Shown one piece after another: positions 63,804 through 64,000 of a DNA stretch of 64,000 bases. Every line of letters starts with the position of its first letter. The stretch's first letter is position 1. This stretch comes from Bradyrhizobium diazoefficiens (GTDB lineage Bacteria > Pseudomonadota > Alphaproteobacteria > Rhizobiales > Xanthobacteraceae): positions 5,050,501 to 5,114,500 of the forward strand of contig NZ_CP067102.1 of the NCBI RefSeq assembly GCF_016616885.1, written 5' to 3'. The position numbers and the translations under genes are program-made. The notes beneath the pieces were generated by a model, which did not search any database, was not told the origin of the DNA, and was given only the letters and a program-made list of their open reading frames with translations.

Positions 63804-64000
63804 TCACGCTGCGGCGTCGAGAGTGCCGACGTGCCCATCGTCTACAACCGGAAGCCTTTCGAGTGCACGAATGCCCGGCCTGCGACGCCACCGAATTTGC
63901 GAAGGCTCAACGGACAGGCGAAGCTTCGGCCAGCGCCGGAACAGCGCCTCCAACGCGCAAGCCGCCTCGATTCGCGCAAGCTGATGGCCGAGGCAGAAGT
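63804..64000 (-). CDS. Cytochrome P450, C-terminal fragment cut by window edge
   Basis: The last 64 residues of a cytochrome P450 on the minus strand, stop at 63804-63806; the rest is beyond base 64000. The visible part begins FCLGHQLARIEAACALEALF, where Cys-Leu-Gly-His-Gln-Leu-Ala-Arg is the end of the haem-binding loop (the Cys being the haem thiolate), followed by the L helix and the usual PGIRALERLPV tail. It ends 70 bp before the sigma-EcfG promoter. Confidence 0.85.
   Translation of the reverse strand, partial: FCLGHQLARIEAACALEALFRRWPKLRLSVEPSQIRWRRRPGIRALERLPVVDDGHVGTLDAAA

Overview
This 64 kb window is high-GC chromosomal DNA whose gene content, promoter types and palindromic repeats point to an alphaproteobacterium of the Rhizobiales, most likely Bradyrhizobium or a close relative. 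The signs are iron-control (ICE/Irr-like) boxes in front of siderophore receptors, a sigma-EcfG promoter, liv-type ABC transporters, many aromatic and polyol catabolic genes, and a 50-bp inverted repeat of a kind familiar from Bradyrhizobium intergenic DNA. I see no CRISPR array, rRNA, integrase or complete insertion sequence. One tRNA (Gln, anticodon CTG) is present.

Layout. 0-9.4 kb is an iron-uptake island on the minus strand: two tandem TonB-dependent siderophore receptors, a PiuC-type Fe(II) dioxygenase, ExbB, ExbD and TonB. 9.7-14.6 kb is an MdtAB-like RND efflux pair followed by an IalB-family protein. 14.7-19.4 kb is a complete branched-chain amino-acid-type ABC transporter (SBP-H-M-G-F). 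19.6-24.5 kb is a divergent myo-inositol catabolic locus (iolD and iolE against iolG and an inositol monophosphatase family gene). Its iolE reading frame carries an in-frame TGA at codon 12. 25-30.6 kb holds tRNA-Gln and a four-carbon acid-sugar catabolic operon (DapA family, DUF1537 kinase, PdxA2, iron alcohol dehydrogenase) divergent from an IclR regulator; an 18-codon remnant of an FAD-oxidase gene sits inside this operon. 30.6-37.4 kb has RNase Z and a TetR regulator divergent from a MexEF-type RND pair. 37.4-46.3 kb is mixed: MaoC dehydratase, lytic transglycosylase, two tiny overlapping ORFs, a Baeyer-Villiger-type monooxygenase coupled to a shikimate-dehydrogenase homologue, an acyl-CoA ligase and a GH172 (DUF2961) protein. 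46.4-50.5 kb has an amino-acid SBP divergent from two tandem cytosine-deaminase-like amidohydrolases.

50.5-58.9 kb is a tight minus-strand operon for the lower protocatechuate 4,5-cleavage (gallate-type) route: a TetR regulator, two LigI-like 2-pyrone-4,6-dicarboxylate hydrolases (one with a twin-arginine-like signal), a DctA-like carrier, GalB-like hydratase, GalC-like aldolase, a Pht5-like protein and a DUF1932 dehydrogenase. A TctC-type binding protein is divergent from it across a perfect palindrome. After an MscS channel and a DUF763 protein, the window ends with a seven-gene stress operon of DUF2267, CBS and five tiny hydrophilic proteins, which starts at a sigma-EcfG promoter and ends at an intrinsic terminator. 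The last bases hold the C-terminus of a cytochrome P450.

The observations I rate highest are the sigma-EcfG operon of tiny disordered proteins, the nonsense codon in iolE, the FAD-oxidase fossil that still has its ATGA coupling to the kinase, the duplicated receptor promoters with position-conserved but sequence-divergent leader hairpins, and the exported LigI paralogue.
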